Shown here: piece by piece, positions 7,679 to 17,618 of the stretch
How the letters are laid out: the number at the start of each line of letters is the position of its first letter
Position numbering within the stretch: position 1 is the first letter of the stretch
Assembly (NCBI GenBank): GCA_027490925.1
Contig: JAIXXF010000022.1
Coordinates: 1-64,000, forward strand
Reading direction: 5' to 3'
Origin: Comamonadaceae bacterium
GTDB lineage: Bacteria > Pseudomonadota > Gammaproteobacteria > Burkholderiales > Burkholderiaceae_C
DNA: 64,000 nucleotides
The notes under the pieces: generated by a model
The model's database searches: none
What the model was told of the DNA's origin: nothing
What the model saw: only the letters and a program-made list of their open reading frames with translations
Made by a program: the position numbers and the translations under genes

Positions 7679-8992
7679 TCAGCCTTGCTGGCCCATCAGC
7701 TCGTCAAATGACACGGCTTTGTCTGTCACCTTGGCCTTGGACAGGATGAACTCTGTCACATTGTTTTCCAACACCACCGCTTGCACCTCAGCCATGCGGT
7801 TGGTGTCGCCAAAGTACCAACGCACCACCTCAGCAGGGCGCTCGTAACTGCTGGCCAGCTCTTCGACGTGGGCCTTGATCTGGTCGGGTGTGGCGTTGAG
7901 GTTTTCTTTGCGAACCAGCTCCGCCACCACCAGACCCAGCCGCACACGTTGCTCGGCCTGCGGGCGGAAGATGTCTTCCGGAATGGGGGCCTTATCAGCG
8001 TCCTTGATGCCGCGCTGTTTCAGGTCCGCTCGCGCACTTTCCACCATGCGCCCCAGCTCTGCCTGCACGCTGGCGTTGGGCAAGTCCAGTTCAGCTTTGG
8101 ACACCAGCGCATCCATGACCGCTCGCTTGTTGCGCGCTTGAACACGGAACTTCACTTCTCGCTCCAAATTCTTGCGGATGTCGTTGCGCAGCGCCTCGAC
8201 GCTGGCGTCAGCAATACCAAGGGATTTGGCGAACGCGTCGTTGACTTCGGGCAGATGCGCGGCCTCAATCTTGCCCACCGTCACCAAAAAGTCGGCCGTC
8301 TTGCCTGCCACCTCTTTGCCTTGGTAGTCCTCGGGGAAGCCCAGAGGGAAGGTCTTGCTTTCGCCCGCCTTCATGCCACGCACGGCGTCTTCAAATTCTT
8401 TCAACATCTGGCCTTCACCAACCAGGAACTGGAACGCTTCAGCCCGACCGCCTTCGAACACCTCACCATCGATCTTGCCTTCGAAGTCAACGGTGACGCG
8501 GTCACCATCCTGAGCGGGCGCATCCGCAGCACGCTGGGCGAAAGTGCGTCGCTGCTTGCGCAAGATGTCCAGCGTTTTATCGATCGCTGCATCACCCACC
8601 TCGGCGGTCACCCGCTCCACCTCAACAGTGGCCAAATCAGCGATCTTGACTTCCGGATACACCTCAAAAACGGCGTCAAAAGCCACCTGGCCTTCGACTG
8701 CTGCCTCTTTCTCTGTGATACGGGGTTGACCCGCGACACGAAGGTTGGCCTCGTTCGCAGCCGCCGCGAACGCTTCGCCCACCTTGTCGTTCATCACCTC
8801 GTAGTGGACCGAGTACCCGTAGCGTTGGGTCAATACATTCATCGGCACTTTGCCCGGGCGAAAGCCGTCCATCTTGACGGTTTTGGCAAGGCGCTTGAGA
8901 CGGTTACCCACCTCGGATTGAATGACCTCCAGGGGAAGCGTCAAAGTGATCTTTCGCTCCAACTTTTCCAAGGTTTCAACGGTCACGGTCAT
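7679..8992 (-). CDS. tig: Trigger factor (ribosome-associated chaperone and prolyl isomerase)
   Basis: Predicted 437 aa, the family norm. It binds the ribosome near the exit tunnel and shields nascent chains. The N-terminal ribosome-binding domain contains the signature region GFRPGKVP (about residues 44-51). The FKBP-type isomerase domain is in the middle (DGDRVTVDFEGKIDGEVFEGG, truncated here to its key residues VDFEGKIDG), followed by the helical C-terminal arms. A ribosome site GGAG lies just before the ATG. The 214-bp spacer towards cheB contains a possible -10, TACAAT (complement of 9142-9147), with no convincing -35. The gene order tig-clpP-clpX-lon is conserved in proteobacteria. Confidence 0.98.
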   Translation of the reverse strand: MTVTVETLEKLERKITLTLPLEVIQSEVGNRLKRLAKTVKMDGFRPGKVPMNVLTQRYGYSVHYEVMNDKVGEAFAAAANEANLRVAGQPRITEKEAAVEGQVAFDAVFEVYPEVKIADLATVEVERVTAEVGDAAIDKTLDILRKQRRTFAQRAADAPAQDGDRVTVDFEGKIDGEVFEGGRAEAFQFLVGEGQMLKEFEDAVRGMKAGESKTFPLGFPEDYQGKEVAGKTADFLVTVGKIEAAHLPEVNDAFAKSLGIADASVEALRNDIRKNLEREVKFRVQARNKRAVMDALVSKAELDLPNASVQAELGRMVESARADLKQRGIKDADKAPIPEDIFRPQAEQRVRLGLVVAELVRKENLNATPDQIKAHVEELASSYERPAEVVRWYFGDTNRMAEVQAVVLENNVTEFILSKAKVTDKAVSFDELMGQQG

Positions 8993-9206
8993 GAAAAACT
9001 CCAGTTAACGGGTGGGGCAAGGTCCCCGACATCGGCATTGCGGTTGGATTCAGATGAACGGGTGACTCACGGCCCAACAGCAGCGTGTGGCGACGCGGCG
9101 AGCCAGCAAACACAATTCCCGAACGGAATCCAAAGCCCTCGATTGTATGGGAACCGGTTTGCTGAAACGCATGTAGCCGGCGCCCCCGCCGCGCAGAGAC
9201 CTGGGG

Positions 9207-10262
9207 TCAGCCGCGGGCGTCGAATTGCAGGATCGCCGATGCCATTCGATCCAGGGGCAAGATGTCGTTGATTGCGCCCAGCTTGATGGCCTCTTTGGGC
9301 ATGCCGAACACCACGCAAGTGGCTTCGTCTTGCGCCAAAGTGCGCGCACCACCGTCGTGCAATTGCTTCATTCCACGGGCGCCGTCGTCCCCCATTCCGG
9401 TCAAGATGATGGCCAGCAAATCCTTGCCCGCACATTCGGCGGCCGATTTGAACAGCACATCGACCGAGGGCGTGTGCCGGTTGACCGGCGGTCCTTCGAC
9501 CACCTTCGCAAAGTACTGGCCCGCTGCCTTGCGCAGCTGCAAGTGGCGGCCGCCCGGGGCGATCAAGACCACCCCACGTTCAAGGCGGTCGCCGTCTTTG
9601 GCCTCCCGTACATTCATCGCGCAAATGCCATTCAGGCGTTGGGCATACATCGCAGTGAACTTTTCGGGCATGTGCTGGACAATGGCGATTCCGGGGCTGT
9701 CTGCAGGCAGCGCTGTGATGATCGCCTCCAAGGCTTGGGTTCCGCCCGTCGAACTGCCGATGACCACCGGCTTGTTCACGGCCAAAGCGTGCAGGCCTGC
9801 TGCTGGAGCGGTTGGGGCTGCACGCCCAGCCGGTACCGGCTTGCGAACCGCCGCATTGCGCGGGTTGGCACGCGCCGCGCTTTTCAGCGTTTGCACCAGC
9901 TCACGGCGTGACTCTTCCAAAAACTGCTTCAAGCCCAGACGCGGCTTGGCCACCACCGCCACGGCCCCCGCCGACAACGCCTCCAGGGCAACCGAGCTGC
10001 CCCGCTCGGTGAGCGTGGAACAAATCACGGTCGGAATCGGGTCGTCGGCCATGATTTGCCGCAAGAAGGTGAGCCCATCCATACCTGGCATCTCAATGTC
10101 AAGCAGTAACACATCGGGCCGCTGCTTGCGGATTGCAGGGCCAGCAATCAGCGGGTTGGGCGCGCTGCCCATCAGCGCGATGTCGGGGTCGCCCTGCAGC
10201 AAGTGCATGACGGTCTGGCGCACCACCGCTGAGTCGTCCACCACATAAACCTGTACCGTCAT
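9207..10262 (-). CDS. cheB: CheB methylesterase/deamidase, cluster A
   Basis: Predicted 351 aa. It removes methyl groups from chemoreceptor glutamates when phosphorylated by CheA. An N-terminal receiver domain has the phospho-acceptor D55 in [12 protein letters not shown]. After a linker, the catalytic domain has the active serine S171 in GSSTGGT, H in VQHMPE and D in TGMGDDG. It is the last gene of cluster A and overlaps cheD by four bases (ATGA), so the two are translationally coupled. A second CheB is at 55654-56718. Confidence 0.97.
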   Translation of the reverse strand: MTVQVYVVDDSAVVRQTVMHLLQGDPDIALMGSAPNPLIAGPAIRKQRPDVLLLDIEMPGMDGLTFLRQIMADDPIPTVICSTLTERGSSVALEALSAGAVAVVAKPRLGLKQFLEESRRELVQTLKSAARANPRNAAVRKPVPAGRAAPTAPAAGLHALAVNKPVVIGSSTGGTQALEAIITALPADSPGIAIVQHMPEKFTAMYAQRLNGICAMNVREAKDGDRLERGVVLIAPGGRHLQLRKAAGQYFAKVVEGPPVNRHTPSVDVLFKSAAECAGKDLLAIILTGMGDDGARGMKQLHDGGARTLAQDEATCVVFGMPKEAIKLGAINDILPLDRMASAILQFDARG

Positions 10263-10738
10263 GCGGCCACCTCGACGTTGACCGAGGTCACTTCAGGCAA
10301 GCAGGTGCCCACGGTCCAGGCGAGTCGCCGGTAACTGCTTCCACCCACATCGTGCTGCACGACCGTTATGCCGTCCTGGGCGAGGGCGCTGAGCGCCCAA
10401 TCGGCGTTGGCTTGCCCAACATGCCGGCCAGACATGACCACCGACGGAAACATGTTCCCACCGCCATACACGTAGGCCTCGCACATGCGAGGGTTGATGC
10501 CGTGTGCCGCCAAGCCCTTGTACATCGCGTTCAGCGCGTTGGCCGCATAAGCGGTGTTGTCTGACGCATCGCCAGCGCCACCAGACGGGTGAACAATGTG
10601 ACACATGGCGCCCAGAGTCCGCCTCGGGTCGGTGAGGATGATGGCTACGCAAGATCCCAACAGGGTCTCAAGCCGGTCGCCTCGGGTTCCCAGTGCCACG
10701 TCGCCTGGATGCAGTGTGTGCATCGTCGAATCGGTCAT
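10259..10738 (-). CDS. cheD: CheD receptor glutamine deamidase, cluster A
   Basis: Predicted 159 aa from the ATG at 10738, chosen because it overlaps the cheR stop (ATGA) and gives a normal CheD length; the frame stays open further upstream only as a shadow of cheR. CheD converts receptor glutamines to glutamates. The catalytic Cys C30 in LLGSCVAI and H47 in AMCHIV are spaced 17 residues apart as in the family. It is shorter than the second CheD (56725-57366). Confidence 0.95.
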   Translation of the reverse strand: MTDSTMHTLHPGDVALGTRGDRLETLLGSCVAIILTDPRRTLGAMCHIVHPSGGAGDASDNTAYAANALNAMYKGLAAHGINPRMCEAYVYGGGNMFPSVVMSGRHVGQANADWALSALAQDGITVVQHDVGGSSYRRLAWTVGTCLPEVTSVNVEVAA

Positions 10739-11547
10739 GAAGCCACCTTGCGGAATGCGCCTGGAGCCACCAGTTGCAACGGTGTTTCGCACGGCACGCG
10801 CCCTTCCGCAGTTCCAAGAAACAACAGACCTCCTGGACGCAACTGTGTCAGCACACGGTCCACCACCTCGCGCTTGGTGGGCGGGTCGAAATAGATAAGA
10901 ACGTTGCGCAAGAAGATCACATCGAACGGGCCCAGCGACTCGATCGGCTGGCAGAGGTTGAGCTGTCCAAAACGCACACGAGAGGTCAGCTTGGGGCTGA
11001 TTTGCACCAGACCCGCCGACTCCGCTTCCCCACGCAAGCAATAGCGGCGCAAACGTTCGGCCGAGACCTCGCGCAGGCGATCTTCGGGAAAAATGGCTTC
11101 GCTGGCGCTGCACAACACCCGGTCGCTGATGTCGGTGCCCAAGACAGACCACTCGGCACCGATGCGTCCCTGCGTGTGCAGGTCCGCCATGACCATGGCC
11201 ACACTGTAGGCCTCGTCACCAAAGGAACTGGCTGCACTCCACACCGACAGCGGATGGCCTTTGAGTCGGCACAGCTCGTCGCTCAGGATGTCGAAATGGG
11301 CGGGCTCTCTGAAAAAATAGGTTTCATTGGTGGTGAGCAGGTCCACCGCCATCTGAAATTCGCCGCCGTTGTCATCGCTGGCGATCAACGCCAAGTAGTC
11401 CTCGTAACCACTCATGCCCAATCGCTGCACTCGGGTGGACAGTCGGGAAGACACCAAAGGCTTCTTGCTGTCCGCGAACGACAACCCGATGGTTTGGTAC
11501 ATCAGGCCGGTGATTTTCTTGAAGGTGTCGTCGCGCATCGCGTCCAT
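10735..11547 (-). CDS. cheR: CheR receptor methyltransferase, cluster A (divergent SAM motif)
   Basis: Predicted 270 aa; methylates receptor glutamates using S-adenosylmethionine. An N-terminal helical domain is followed by TTNETYFFRE, which matches the family arginine-containing motif, and by the catalytic domain ending in DVIFLRNVLIYFD. The SAM-binding loop reads SAASSFGDEAYS where most CheR proteins, including the second copy here, have CAASTGEEPYS-like sequence: F replaces T, D replaces E and A replaces P. It is otherwise intact. It overlaps cheD by four bases; cheW is 70 bp upstream. An alternative start is the ATG three codons later. Confidence 0.95.
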   Translation of the reverse strand: MDAMRDDTFKKITGLMYQTIGLSFADSKKPLVSSRLSTRVQRLGMSGYEDYLALIASDDNGGEFQMAVDLLTTNETYFFREPAHFDILSDELCRLKGHPLSVWSAASSFGDEAYSVAMVMADLHTQGRIGAEWSVLGTDISDRVLCSASEAIFPEDRLREVSAERLRRYCLRGEAESAGLVQISPKLTSRVRFGQLNLCQPIESLGPFDVIFLRNVLIYFDPPTKREVVDRVLTQLRPGGLLFLGTAEGRVPCETPLQLVAPGAFRKVAS

Positions 11548-11617
11548 GGGATTCCTCGGTCTTCAGGGGGCGGGCGACAGTGCTCTGCGCCCCAGTGGAT
11601 ACAAAACGCTGGCGCGG

Positions 11618-12136
11618 TCAGACGGGCTCGGACGCTGGGGCGCCTTCACACAGCTGGGCCATGTCCTCGACGTCGAACGCCTTGTCGGGCTCGATCAAGA
11701 TCACAAACCGGTCAGCCACCTTGCCCATGCCCCGGATGAAATCTCGGCGGACGGCAGTACCAAAGTTGGGCGGTGGTTCAATCTGCGACGCAGCGATCTC
11801 GATCACTTCGCTCACTGCATCCACCAACAGCCCCAGCTCAACCCGCTCGCCGTCGCGTACCGTGTCAAAAATGACGATGCAGGTTTTCTTGCTGACCAAC
11901 GCCGATGGCCGCCCGAAGCGGGCCTGCAAATCGATGACTGGTACCACCGCCCCGCGCAGGTTGATGACGCCGCGCACAAAACCTGGCATCAAAGGCACCG
12001 TGGTCATCGGCCCGTACTGAATGATTTCGCGAACGGTTCGGATGTCCATGGCAAAGACCTCACCACCCAGGGTGAACGTCAGGTACTGGGTCGGTGTTTC
12101 GCCCTGCAGCATGGCAGGCGCTGAATCGCGTTTCAT
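11618..12136 (-). CDS. cheW: CheW coupling protein, cluster A
   Basis: Predicted 172 aa. Links receptor tips to CheA in the array. The two-barrel CheW fold shows in QYLTFTLGGEVFAMDI, the strongly conserved GVINLRGAVVPVIDL, and ERVELGLLVDAVSEV. An acidic C terminus follows. It is 12 bp downstream of the triple-PAS receptor gene and probably in the same transcript. Confidence 0.97.
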   Translation of the reverse strand: MKRDSAPAMLQGETPTQYLTFTLGGEVFAMDIRTVREIIQYGPMTTVPLMPGFVRGVINLRGAVVPVIDLQARFGRPSALVSKKTCIVIFDTVRDGERVELGLLVDAVSEVIEIAASQIEPPPNFGTAVRRDFIRGMGKVADRFVILIEPDKAFDVEDMAQLCEGAPASEPV

Positions 12137-12148
12137 GCGGCCTCCGTT

Positions 12149-14680
12149 TCAGTAAGGGCGGAAATTGCCACCTGCCACGCGCGGTGCGCCACCGCCGGTT
12201 GCCACGCGCAAGCTCGGCGCGGTGATGGGACGGCGCTTGGTGGACATGTCGGGCTCGGGGCGTCCGCGCTTGGCTGCCGCAGGCGCCTCATCACCGCCCA
12301 GGTTAAAGAAGGCGACCGATTGTTGGAGTTGCTCGGCCTGACCCGAGAGCTCCTCCGACGTGGCGGCGAGTTCCTCGGACGCCGAGGCGTTCTGCTGTGT
12401 GGCTTGACTGAGCTGTGACATCGCGCCACCGATCTGAGTCACTGACTGGCTCTGCTCCGACGAGGCCGCCGCGATTTCCTGAACCAGTTCCGAAGTCTTC
12501 TGAATAGACGGCACGATTTCATCCAGCAACTTCCCAGCCCGCTCGGCGGTGGAAACCGAGTTACCCGCCAAATCGCCAATTTCCTTTGCCGCCTCTTGGC
12601 TACGTTCAGCCAGCTTACGGACTTCCGCCGCCACGACGGCAAAGCCTTTGCCATGCTCGCCCGCCCGCGCCGCTTCAATCGCCGCGTTCAGCGCCAGCAG
12701 GTTGGTCTGGTACGCAATGTCGTCCACGATGCTGATCTTGGCGGCGATCTGCTTCATCGCCGTGACCGTCTGAGTCACAGCAGACCCGCCCTCGCCCGCC
12801 TCCTGGCTGGCCTTGGTGGCCATGCTGTCGGTGACTTTGGCGTTGTCACTGTTCTGCGAGATAGAAGCCGACATGAGGTCAATGGATGCGGTGGTCTCCT
12901 CTACAGAGGAGGCTTGCTCACTGGCCGATTGAGAGAGGCTTTGCGCGGTGGCGCTGACCTGGTTGGCTGCGCCGGTCAGCGCGTCGGCGGCGGCGCGTAC
13001 TTCTGAAATGATGCCGGCGAGCTTTTCGCAGGTGCTGTTGGCGTCGTTCTTCACTTGATCAAACGTGCCCTCTGCATCGCGGGTGATGCGCTGGCCCAAG
13101 TCGCCCGCTGCCATGGCGCTGAACACACGGCCCACATCGTCAATGATGTTGGCGAGCTTTTCGCTGGTGGCGTTGGCGTCGTCTTTGACCTGACCAAAAA
13201 TGCCTTGGTAGTCGCGGGTGATGCGCTGCGACAGGTCGCCCACCGACAACGCGCCAAACACCCTCCCGACGTCCATGAAAATCACGCCGGTGGTTTCCAT
13301 CAGGCTGTTGACGCCCGAGCACAGGATCTCGATCGGTCCGCTCTTGCCTTCCAGTGGGATCCGCTGGGTCAGGTCGCCGTCGCGGGCCGCCGAGGTCACC
13401 TGCTGCGCCTGCCTCACCGCTTCGGACAACATGTTGGATGCGATGACCTGCTCGGTCACGTCAGACGCGTACTTGACCACCTTGAACGGTTTGCCGCTCA
13501 TGTCCATGATGGGGTTGTAAGACGCTTGGATCCAAACCTCACGGCCACCCTTGCCGACCCGCTTGTATTGACCTGCATCGAACTCTCCGCGCCCTAACTT
13601 TTCCCAGAACAGGCGGTATTCCACGCTGTTGCGGTGCTCGGGATCCACAAACATACTGTGGTGCTGACCTTTGATCTCTTGCAGGGTGTAGCCCACGGTC
13701 TGCAAGAAGTTTTCGTTGGCGTTGAGAATTTTTCCGTCGAGGGTGAATTCAATCACCGCTTGAGCCTTGCGGATGGCGTCCAGTTGGCCAGAGAAATCGG
13801 CCTGTTGCAGACGGGCTTCGGTCACGTCCGTGGCGATCTTCACCACCTTGACCACCCGGCCCATCTCGTCTTTCACCGGGGCATAGACCGCTTGAATCCA
13901 CACCTCACGGCCGGCCTTTGTGATCCTCTTGAACACCTCGTTCTGTGGCTTGCCGTCCACCAGGTCTTGCCAAAACTGCCGATAGGCGGTGCTGGCGGCG
14001 TCAGTGGTGTCAACAAACAGCCGGTGGTGCTTGCCTTTGATTTCTTCAAGCTGGTAGCCCAGAAGCGCCAGGAAGTTGTGGTTGGCGTGCAGCACATGCC
14101 CACCCAAATCGAACTCAATGAACGCAAAACTTTGGTCGATGGCGTTCAAGATGCCACGGGTGTTTTGTCGCTCGAGCTCCTGCTCGGTGATGTCGTAGCG
14201 AACACCCAAGTACTTCTTGGGCTTGCCGTTTTCGCCCATGATCGGTGCGATCACTGCATCGACGTAGTACGGCGTGCCGTCTTTGGCGCGGTTTTTAACC
14301 ACCCCTCGGAAGATCTCTCCCCGGCCGATCGTCGCCCACATGTCCTTGAAAACCGACTTAGGCATATCGGGGTGCCGCGTGGTGTTGTGACCAAAGCCAA
14401 TCAACTCATTTGCGGGGTACTTGGAGACTTCTAAGAACTTCTGGTTCACCGACAGGATGTCGCCCTTTTTGTCAGCCTCTGACACGATGCTGGTCACGTT
14501 CATGATCTCGGTCCGAACCTTCAGTTCGGCCTCCAGGTCAGCGATCCTTGCCTTCATATCCGCCAAACTGGCCTCGGCGGTGATGCGCGACTGCTCACAC
14601 CGGCTGGCGGCGTCCAGCGCTTGTTGGATTTCTTGGCCTGCGACAAGGCGGGCCAGCCACGAGGTGTTGGTTTGGGTCAT
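12149..14680 (-). CDS. Cytoplasmic chemoreceptor with three PAS and tandem HAMP domains
   Basis: Predicted 843 aa methyl-accepting chemotaxis protein without any membrane segment. A short coiled coil (15-58) is followed by PAS1 (about 60-168), PAS2 (178-290) and PAS3 (300-412), then three HAMP-like units around GDLTQRI (435), GDLSQRI (481) and GDLGQRI (526), and the signalling domain (about 565-815) with the hairpin tip [20 protein letters not shown] units 2 and 3 are near repeats of each other. PAS domains of this kind often hold haem or flavin for redox or oxygen sensing, but no ligand residues can be assigned. The C terminus NFRPY fits the aromatic-x-x-aromatic tether bound by CheR. It lies between cheA and cheW of cluster A. 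The overall plan resembles BdlA- or Aer2-type soluble receptors. Confidence 0.95.
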   Translation of the reverse strand: MTQTNTSWLARLVAGQEIQQALDAASRCEQSRITAEASLADMKARIADLEAELKVRTEIMNVTSIVSEADKKGDILSVNQKFLEVSKYPANELIGFGHNTTRHPDMPKSVFKDMWATIGRGEIFRGVVKNRAKDGTPYYVDAVIAPIMGENGKPKKYLGVRYDITEQELERQNTRGILNAIDQSFAFIEFDLGGHVLHANHNFLALLGYQLEEIKGKHHRLFVDTTDAASTAYRQFWQDLVDGKPQNEVFKRITKAGREVWIQAVYAPVKDEMGRVVKVVKIATDVTEARLQQADFSGQLDAIRKAQAVIEFTLDGKILNANENFLQTVGYTLQEIKGQHHSMFVDPEHRNSVEYRLFWEKLGRGEFDAGQYKRVGKGGREVWIQASYNPIMDMSGKPFKVVKYASDVTEQVIASNMLSEAVRQAQQVTSAARDGDLTQRIPLEGKSGPIEILCSGVNSLMETTGVIFMDVGRVFGALSVGDLSQRITRDYQGIFGQVKDDANATSEKLANIIDDVGRVFSAMAAGDLGQRITRDAEGTFDQVKNDANSTCEKLAGIISEVRAAADALTGAANQVSATAQSLSQSASEQASSVEETTASIDLMSASISQNSDNAKVTDSMATKASQEAGEGGSAVTQTVTAMKQIAAKISIVDDIAYQTNLLALNAAIEAARAGEHGKGFAVVAAEVRKLAERSQEAAKEIGDLAGNSVSTAERAGKLLDEIVPSIQKTSELVQEIAAASSEQSQSVTQIGGAMSQLSQATQQNASASEELAATSEELSGQAEQLQQSVAFFNLGGDEAPAAAKRGRPEPDMSTKRRPITAPSLRVATGGGAPRVAGGNFRPY

Positions 14681-14698
14681 GTTTTGTCCTTCTTTCAG

Positions 14699-16936
14699 TC
14701 AATTGGCAGCGCGGTCCACCGAACAGGCATCGCGCGCAGGTTGAAGATCGGTCCATGTCGCCTCGGCTGCCAGGCGGCTCAGCGAGTGCACATCGAAAAT
14801 GAGGGCCACTTCTCCGTTGCCCAAAATGGAGGAACCGGACATGCCCCGGAGGCTGCGGAACATGCGGCCCAAGGGCTTGATCACGGTCTGGTGCTGACCC
14901 AGCAATTGGTCCACCACCACCCCGTATCGGCCCGCTTCGTGCTGAATCACCACCACGCTGGAGCGCTCTGGCGCCGTCGAGTCAAGGGCATACAACGTGC
15001 GTAAACTGACCACCGGGAGTGTTTGGCCTCGAAGCTCCATCACACAGCGGCCGCGGGCGTCGGTGGTCGAGGTCGTGGGGCGGGTCTCGATCACCTCGAC
15101 CACAGCGTCCAGCGGAAAAATGAACTTGCTCTGGCCGACGCCGACCAAGAAGCCATCGATGATCGCCAGCGTCAAGGGCAAACGGATCTCGATCGTGCTG
15201 CCCTGCCCCTCCACGCTGGTCAGGTTGACTGTGCCGCGCAGGGCCTCGATGTTCCTGCGAACAACGTCCATGCCCACGCCGCGGCCAGAGAGGTTGGTCA
15301 CTTGCTCGGCGGTGGAGAACCCTGGTTCAAAGATCAGTTTGAGCGTCTCGCTGTCGGGTGGTGTGAATCCCCGCTCGACCAGGCCCCGCTCCCAGGCACG
15401 GGCCAGCACCTTGTCGCGGGAGATGCCCCGACCGTCGTCCTGGATCCGGATGACGATGCTGCCTCCCTCGTGGCATGCGGCGAGGGTCAACTTGCCCTGG
15501 CTCGGCTTGCCATTGGCCAGCCGGATGTCGGGGGTTTCCAGCCCGTGGTCTAACCCGTTTCGGACGAGGTGCATCAGCGGGTCGGCGATGCGTTCCACCA
15601 CCGATTTGTCCAGCTCGGTATCGCCGCCGACGATGTCTAGCAGCACATCTTTGCCAAGTTCAGACGCCGTGTCGCGTACCACCCGTCTGAAGCGGGAAAA
15701 GGTCTCCCCGATGGGCACCATGCGCAACTGCAGGGTGCCGTTGCGGATCTCTTCGATCAACCGGGTGATTTGTTGGTTGGCCTCAATCAATGCACCCTGC
15801 CGGGTTTGCCGCGCCAGCAAAGACGCCCCCGCCCCCGCAATCACCAACTCGCCAAGCAAATTGATGACCGCATCGAGCCGGTCTGCCTGTACGCGGATGA
15901 AGCGCTGGTCGTCTGGTACGGCGCCCTCGGCGCTGCGCGCGGTCCGAGGCGCGGCCATTGCAGCGCCGCTTGACTTGCTCGCGCCAGTGGCGCTTGGCTC
16001 ACCAAACGCCGTGCCCCGTTCTTCTGCGTGCGCCAACGCTTCTTCAGAATCCAACGTGGCCGGTGCAGCCACCAATGCGGCACCATCGATCAACGGTGCG
16101 CCTGTGAGCCCTGCAAGCAGCGCTGAGAAAGGCGCGCAGTGAGCCAGCCGTCGGGAGAGGTCCAGCACCTCGGCGTGCTGAGAATCGACGGAAAACACCT
16201 CCAACGCGCAGTCTTCGCTGACAAAACTGAACGCGCCTTCGATCCGCTCACGGGGTGCGTTGGTCAGCAGCGCCAGCAACAAGTCCCAATGGCAGGATTC
16301 GGCATCCACCGAGTCCAATGCTGGAATGGCATCGAGGTCGGCAGCGACAGCAGACACCTCGCCCAACCCTTGCAGATAAGCCAAGATGGCCGCTGGGTCC
16401 ATGCCGTTTCGGAACGTGTCCAAACCGAAACGTGCGGAGATGGCCCAGCGACATGCGATGGGTGGTGCGGCCTCCAGATCTGGAACCATCGTGCCAGGCG
16501 ACGCTGCACCACCGCTCCCCGCTCCGGTCACGGCTGTCAGCCGCGCCACCAGTTGATCGCGCACCGGCTGGCCCGCTGGAAGCGCGGGGTCAATGCCCGC
16601 TGCCACCAGCACGCGGATCTGGTCGTTGCACTGCAGCAGCAGTGTGCTGAGATCTGGTGTGAGCGTCACTTCGCCTTCGCGCATCCGGTCGAGCAGGGTC
16701 TCAACGTGGTGCGTGAAAGCCACCACCCGGTCCAGGCCAAAAATACCCGCAGATCCTTTGACGGTGTGGGCGCATCGGAACAAAGCGTCCAGAACGCCTC
16801 GGTCGGTGGGGTTGTCTTCCAATTGCAGCATCAGCTGCTCGATCGTTTCGATCTGCTCCTGCGCCTCGCTGATGAAGGCCGGTAAGGCCTCTGCGATGAA
16901 GCTGCTGTCACTGTCTTCTTGGGGGGTGGTGCTCAT
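14699..16936 (-). CDS. cheA: CheA sensor histidine kinase, cluster A
   Basis: Predicted 745 aa from the ATG at 16936, which overlaps the STAS gene stop and starts MSTTPQEDSD; the frame runs further upstream but reads as low-complexity shadow sequence. The Hpt domain has the phospho-accepting H57 in CAHTVKGSAG. A CheY/CheB-binding region (about 165-275) and a linker follow, then the dimerisation and ATPase domains with LVRNGLDHG (N box), DDGRGIS (G1) and GRGVGMDVV (G2), and a CheW-like regulatory domain at the end. It phosphorylates the CheY at 17236-17607 and the local CheB by inference from gene order. Confidence 0.97.
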   Translation of the reverse strand: MSTTPQEDSDSSFIAEALPAFISEAQEQIETIEQLMLQLEDNPTDRGVLDALFRCAHTVKGSAGIFGLDRVVAFTHHVETLLDRMREGEVTLTPDLSTLLLQCNDQIRVLVAAGIDPALPAGQPVRDQLVARLTAVTGAGSGGAASPGTMVPDLEAAPPIACRWAISARFGLDTFRNGMDPAAILAYLQGLGEVSAVAADLDAIPALDSVDAESCHWDLLLALLTNAPRERIEGAFSFVSEDCALEVFSVDSQHAEVLDLSRRLAHCAPFSALLAGLTGAPLIDGAALVAAPATLDSEEALAHAEERGTAFGEPSATGASKSSGAAMAAPRTARSAEGAVPDDQRFIRVQADRLDAVINLLGELVIAGAGASLLARQTRQGALIEANQQITRLIEEIRNGTLQLRMVPIGETFSRFRRVVRDTASELGKDVLLDIVGGDTELDKSVVERIADPLMHLVRNGLDHGLETPDIRLANGKPSQGKLTLAACHEGGSIVIRIQDDGRGISRDKVLARAWERGLVERGFTPPDSETLKLIFEPGFSTAEQVTNLSGRGVGMDVVRRNIEALRGTVNLTSVEGQGSTIEIRLPLTLAIIDGFLVGVGQSKFIFPLDAVVEVIETRPTTSTTDARGRCVMELRGQTLPVVSLRTLYALDSTAPERSSVVVIQHEAGRYGVVVDQLLGQHQTVIKPLGRMFRSLRGMSGSSILGNGEVALIFDVHSLSRLAAEATWTDLQPARDACSVDRAAN

Positions 16937-17229
16937 GGCGCCTCCGGGGTTTGACTGTTGTCCACCAGCACCTCCCTCGCCCCGATGGCTGAACACGCGC
17001 TCATCAAACTGGCACTTGCAGGGAACAGCCGCCAGCCGAGGCCGCGCTGCCGAACTGCACGGTGCAGCGACACCAGCAGCTGCACGCCAGCGCCATCGAC
17101 TTGATCCACCTCGCCCCCTGCGATCTCCACGTCGTCGCTGACGTTGGCCAGCCAAGTCAGCCAATCTGTCCTCAAGTCGCCAACGGTGTAAATAGACAAT
17201 TCAGGTGGCAGTCGAAGGGTGTGGGCCAT
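16933..17229 (-). CDS. STAS-domain protein in che cluster A
   Basis: Predicted 98 aa, a single STAS domain (residues about 5-90): LSIYTVGDL at the start, then EIAGGEVDQVDGAGVQLLVSL, the segment equivalent to the anti-anti-sigma phosphorylation site. The usual DSSG- or DTAG-like site reads DGAG, so the phospho-acceptor Ser/Thr is absent. It is encoded between cheY and cheA and overlaps cheA by four bases (ATGA), so its product is likely made in proportion to CheA. STAS genes occur in other che clusters, but their role there is not well defined. An MlaB-like lipid-transport role is unlikely given the neighbours. Confidence 0.8.
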   Translation of the reverse strand: MAHTLRLPPELSIYTVGDLRTDWLTWLANVSDDVEIAGGEVDQVDGAGVQLLVSLHRAVRQRGLGWRLFPASASLMSACSAIGAREVLVDNSQTPEAP

Positions 17230-17235
17230 GGCGCC

Positions 17236-17607
17236 TCAGGGAAGGATGAGCTTGGACACGGCGTCCAACAGCTGAGGTGGGTTAAAGGGCTTGACGATCC
17301 AGGCTTTGGCGCCGGCGGCACGACCCTGCTCTTTCTTGGCGTCTTGTCCTTCGGTGGTCAACATGATCACCGGCGTGAACTTGTGACGCGGGTGTTGCTT
17401 GACCTGAGAGACAAAGGTGATGCCATCCATGTTGGGCATGTTCACGTCGCTCACAATCAGGTTCACTTTGGCCACACTGTCGAGCTTGGCCAGTGCCTCC
17501 ACGCCGTCACCTGCCTCGTGAACGTCGTAGCCTGCGCGGGTGAGGGCCAACTTGACCACTGTGCGGAGCGAGGACGAGTCATCGACGATGAGAATGGTTT
17601 TGGCCAT
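17236..17607 (-). CDS. cheY: CheY-like response regulator, cluster A
   Basis: Predicted 123 aa, a stand-alone receiver. Acidic pocket D9-D10 (LIVDDSS), phospho-acceptor D54 in IVSDVNMPNMDG, and K106 in VKPF are all present. It is more like the CheY of cluster B (62770-63132) than the motor-type CheY beside cheZ (38296-38694). It may control the motor, act as a phosphate sink, or pass signals elsewhere. It lies 6 bp before the STAS gene. Confidence 0.93.
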   Translation of the reverse strand: MAKTILIVDDSSSLRTVVKLALTRAGYDVHEAGDGVEALAKLDSVAKVNLIVSDVNMPNMDGITFVSQVKQHPRHKFTPVIMLTTEGQDAKKEQGRAAGAKAWIVKPFNPPQLLDAVSKLILP

Positions 17608-17618
17608 GCGCGTTGGGG

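Noticed and set aside
7781-9271. Open frame of 496 codons on the plus strand
   Set aside because: It lies antisense to tig, whose protein is fully conserved; the reading is a high-GC shadow without motifs.
10739-11152. Long N-terminal extension of the cluster A cheD
   Set aside because: It is the out-of-frame shadow of cheR; the ATGA-coupled start at 10738 gives a standard CheD.
16937-17164. N-terminal extension of the cluster A cheA
   Set aside because: It overlaps the STAS gene, is Arg/Gly-rich, and the ATG at 16936 gives the usual overlap and N terminus.
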